Below are positions 62,491 to 64,000 of a DNA stretch of 64,000 nt, in pieces. Below the pieces are notes generated by a model that saw only the letters and a list, made by a program, of their open reading frames with translations, had not been told where the DNA came from and made no database searches. This DNA comes from Sporichthya polymorpha DSM 43042 (GTDB lineage: Bacteria; Actinomycetota; Actinomycetes; Sporichthyales; Sporichthyaceae): NCBI RefSeq assembly GCF_000384115.1, contig NZ_KB913029.1:4377057-4441056 (forward strand), written 5' to 3'. The position numbers and the translations under genes were made by a program. Each line of letters opens with the position of its first letter. The first letter of the stretch is position 1.

Positions 62491-62859
62491 ATGAGTGAGC
62501 GAGCACTGCGCGGCTCGCGGCTCGGCGCGACGAGCTACGAGACCGACCGGGACATCGAACTGGCCCCGCGCCAGGTCGTGGGCTACGCCTGCCCGAAGGG
62601 GCACGCGTTCGAGGTGCCCTTCTCGGCCGAGGCCGACGAGGTTCCGGTGGTCTGGGAGTGCCGCGTCTGCGGCAACGTCGCACTGCGTGCCGACAACCCC
62701 GAGCAGGACGACAAGCGGGGCAAGCCGGCCCGCACCCACTGGGACATGCTGATGGAGCGCCGGACCCGCGAGGAGCTCGAAGAGATCCTCGAGGAGCGTC
62801 TGGCCGTCCTCCGCGCCGGCGGCATCCCCGGCCACCCGGCCACCCGCAAGTCGGCCTGA
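62491..62859 (+). CDS. rbpA: RNA polymerase-binding protein RbpA
   Basis: This 122-residue protein binds the principal sigma factor and RNA polymerase in actinobacteria and aids open-complex formation. The N-terminal tail, the zinc/core domain (G-Y-A-C-P-K-G-H ... W-E-C-R-V-C-G, residues ~31-62) and the sigma-interaction helix (T-H-W-D-M-L-M-E-R-R-T-R-E-E-L-E-E-I-L, ~83-101) are all there. AGGAGG lies before the ATG. A SigR-type promoter precedes it. Confidence 0.95.
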   Translation: MSERALRGSRLGATSYETDRDIELAPRQVVGYACPKGHAFEVPFSAEADEVPVVWECRVCGNVALRADNPEQDDKRGKPARTHWDMLMERRTREELEEILEERLAVLRAGGIPGHPATRKSA

Positions 62860-62904
62860 CCGACACGCCCGCCCGCCGACCGCGCGACCGAACAGACCCG
62901 CGAG

Positions 62905-62943
62905 AAAACCCCACCAGGGGGTGTCACCCCTGGTGGGGTTTTT
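62905..62943. terminator. Bidirectional terminator between rbpA and fxsA
   Basis: AAAACCCCACCAGGGG pairs with CCCCTGGTGGGGTTTT across a short GTGTCA loop, followed by T. A-tract and T-tract on both sides make it work for both convergent genes. Confidence 0.9.
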
Positions 62944-62990
62944 CCACATCTGGAGCCGGTTCTCCACAACCCCGCCTGTGGATATGTGGA

Positions 62991-63524
62991 TTACTCGTCG
63001 ACGATCTCGCCGGGGATGACGTCGCCGCGGCCGTCGCCGGGGCGCCGCCCCGGGCCACCCCCGGGACCGCGGCCGCCAGGGCCGGGGAAGCCGTCGAACC
63101 CGCCGAACGGGCCGCCGGGTCCGAACCCACCCGGGCCGGTGGGCCTGCCGGGGCCGACGACGACGAAGTAGCGCTTCGCGAACGCGATCAGGCCGCGCCG
63201 CGCGAGCGGCCGGGTGAACGGCAGCACGAAGAAGAACCCGAGGATGTCGGAGAGGAAGCCCGGCGTCAGCAGCAGCGTGCCGCCGATGAGGATCAGCGCG
63301 CCGTCGGCGAGCTCCTTCGCGGGCAGCCCGCCGCTGTTCACCTTCTCCCGGAGCGCGAGCCAGGCCCGCCGGCCCTCGCGCCTGATCAGCCAGCTGCCGA
63401 GGACGGCGTCGGCGATCAGCAGGAGAATCGTCCAGCCCGCGCCGATCTCCTGGCCGACCTGCACGATCACGTAGATCTCGGCGATCGGGACGATCAGCAG
63501 GGCGAGGACCACGAGCAACGGCAT
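62991..63524 (-). CDS. fxsA: FxsA-family membrane protein
   Basis: This 177-residue cytoplasmic-membrane protein has three hydrophobic helices in its first 110 residues and the FxsA motifs A-E-I-Y-V-I-V-Q-V-G and L-L-L-T-P-G-F-L-S-D. It ends in a Gly/Pro-rich tail. In E. coli FxsA overproduction relieves phage T7 exclusion by the F plasmid. The ATG at 63524 is preferred to the one at 63533 because GGAGG lies nine bases before it. It converges with rbpA across the terminator. Confidence 0.88.
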   Translation of the reverse strand: MPLLVVLALLIVPIAEIYVIVQVGQEIGAGWTILLLIADAVLGSWLIRREGRRAWLALREKVNSGGLPAKELADGALILIGGTLLLTPGFLSDILGFFFVLPFTRPLARRGLIAFAKRYFVVVGPGRPTGPGGFGPGGPFGGFDGFPGPGGRGPGGGPGRRPGDGRGDVIPGEIVDE

Positions 63525-63575
63525 GGCGCCCATCCTCCCCCACCCCCACGGGATGACGTCCCGGGCGCAGCCGGG

Positions 63576-64000
63576 TCAGACCCGGGCGGGCGGGGTGGGC
63601 GCGGCGCGGTCGCCGCGGCGGAGCCGGGCGACCCGGTGGGCGACGCCCCAGGTGGTGACGCGCCAGAGGGCCTCGACGACGATGCCGCGGTTCATCTTGG
63701 AGACGCCGTGCTCGCGCTCGACGAAGGTGATCGGCACCTCGACGACGGCGAACCCGCGCTGGACGGCCCGCCAGGCGAGGTCGATCTGGAAGCAGTAGCC
63801 CTGGGACGCGACGTCGTGCATGTCGAGGCCGCGGAGGGTGTCCGCTCGGAACGCCCGGAAGCCGCCGGTCGCGTCGCGGATCGGGATGCCGAGCGCGAAC
63901 TTCGCGTACAGGGTCCCGCCGCGCGAGATCAGCTTGCGCGTCGCGGGCCAGTTGACGACGGCCCCGCCGGGCACCCAGCGGGAGCCGAGGACGAGGTCGG
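63576..64000 (-). CDS. ppm1: Polyprenol monophosphomannose synthase Ppm1 (5' end outside window)
   Basis: The visible ~140 C-terminal residues belong to a GT2 glycosyltransferase of the dolichol-phosphate mannose synthase type: L-G-S-R-W-V-P-G-G, P-I-R-D-A-T-G-G-F-R-A-F-R, G-Y-C-F-Q-I-D-L-A-W-R and P-I-T-F-V-E-R-E-H-G-V-S-K-M. It transfers mannose from GDP-mannose to polyprenol phosphate for protein and lipid mannosylation. The N-terminal DxD part and start lie beyond position 64000. Order rbpA-fxsA-ppm1 is conserved in actinobacteria (from memory). Confidence 0.92.
   Translation of the reverse strand, partial: DLVLGSRWVPGGAVVNWPATRKLISRGGTLYAKFALGIPIRDATGGFRAFRADTLRGLDMHDVASQGYCFQIDLAWRAVQRGFAVVEVPITFVEREHGVSKMNRGIVVEALWRVTTWGVAHRVARLRRGDRAAPTPPARV

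Overview
The window is very GC-rich, gene-dense DNA from an actinobacterium (Actinomycetota). Lineage markers include the RNA polymerase-binding protein RbpA, FtsR, the DUF881/small-basic-protein cluster, a 13E12/DUF222 HNH protein, a polyprenol-phosphate mannose synthase, a mycofactocin-type SDR and several mycothiol-type enzymes (DinB/MDMPI proteins and an Rv2466c-like thioredoxin-fold protein). The genus cannot be fixed from sequence alone; something in or near the Frankineae/Sporichthya/Geodermatophilus range is a guess. About 65 protein genes, one tRNA gene and no rRNA or CRISPR array are visible. Many genes start directly at an ATG or GTG lying 6-8 bases after a TANNNT hexamer, so leaderless transcripts look common.

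Layout. 0-6 kb: the tail of a SARP/BTAD-ATPase regulator, a cupin, the GTPase Der, a DksA-type zinc-finger protein, and on the minus strand a PD-(D/E)XK-type protein translationally coupled to an Rv2466c-like protein. 6.6-13.5 kb: tRNA-Pro(GGG), three tandem DUF5666-type secreted proteins, a frameshifted DinB/MDMPI gene, a kinase-fold protein with an altered catalytic loop, a GNAT and the 13E12 HNH gene. 14-19.6 kb: a TetR/SDR divergon with a saccharopine-dehydrogenase-like gene, an LCM-type methyltransferase next to a 16-base poly-C tract, a DUF4234 membrane protein and a class III adenylate cyclase.

19.9-28.5 kb is a conserved actinobacterial envelope/regulatory block: CDP-alcohol phosphatidyltransferase, mannose-1-phosphate guanylyltransferase with a degenerate phosphomannomutase domain, DUF881, small basic protein, DUF881, GcvH, FHA protein, FtsR, bifunctional nuclease and a second MerR. 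28.6-31.4 kb holds a lipoprotein / SigK-like sigma / anti-sigma operon. 31.5-41 kb carries acetoacetyl-CoA synthetase, PlsC, a HipA-like kinase with DUF3037, an unpaired CoA-transferase alpha subunit, and a 1,418-residue assimilatory nitrate reductase fused to a diflavin reductase.

41-54 kb is accessory in character: DODA-type dioxygenase, methyltransferase, GNAT, DinB protein, a VapBC toxin-antitoxin pair, a chimeric scar made of a secreted-protein start and a Fic-protein end, two AraC regulators, a VOC/UvrA-like operon, an OhrR-like MarR, SelO and a mycofactocin-type SDR. 54-64 kb: an MMPL transporter, a molybdate module (MerR-TOBE regulator, cysteine-free SUOX-fold secreted protein, ModA, ModB, ModC), SppA, RbpA with a SigR-type promoter, FxsA and the end of Ppm1. 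The molybdate importer and the molybdenum-dependent nitrate reductase are functionally linked although 16 kb apart.

The least explained structures are (i) a 46-bp palindrome present twice, each time exactly between convergent genes and in opposite orientation with G-U-tolerant arms, (ii) a 23-bp palindrome inserted twice in frame, together with a 15-bp tandem repeat, in the linker of the nitrate reductase fusion, and (iii) the Fic/secreted-protein scar beside VapBC.
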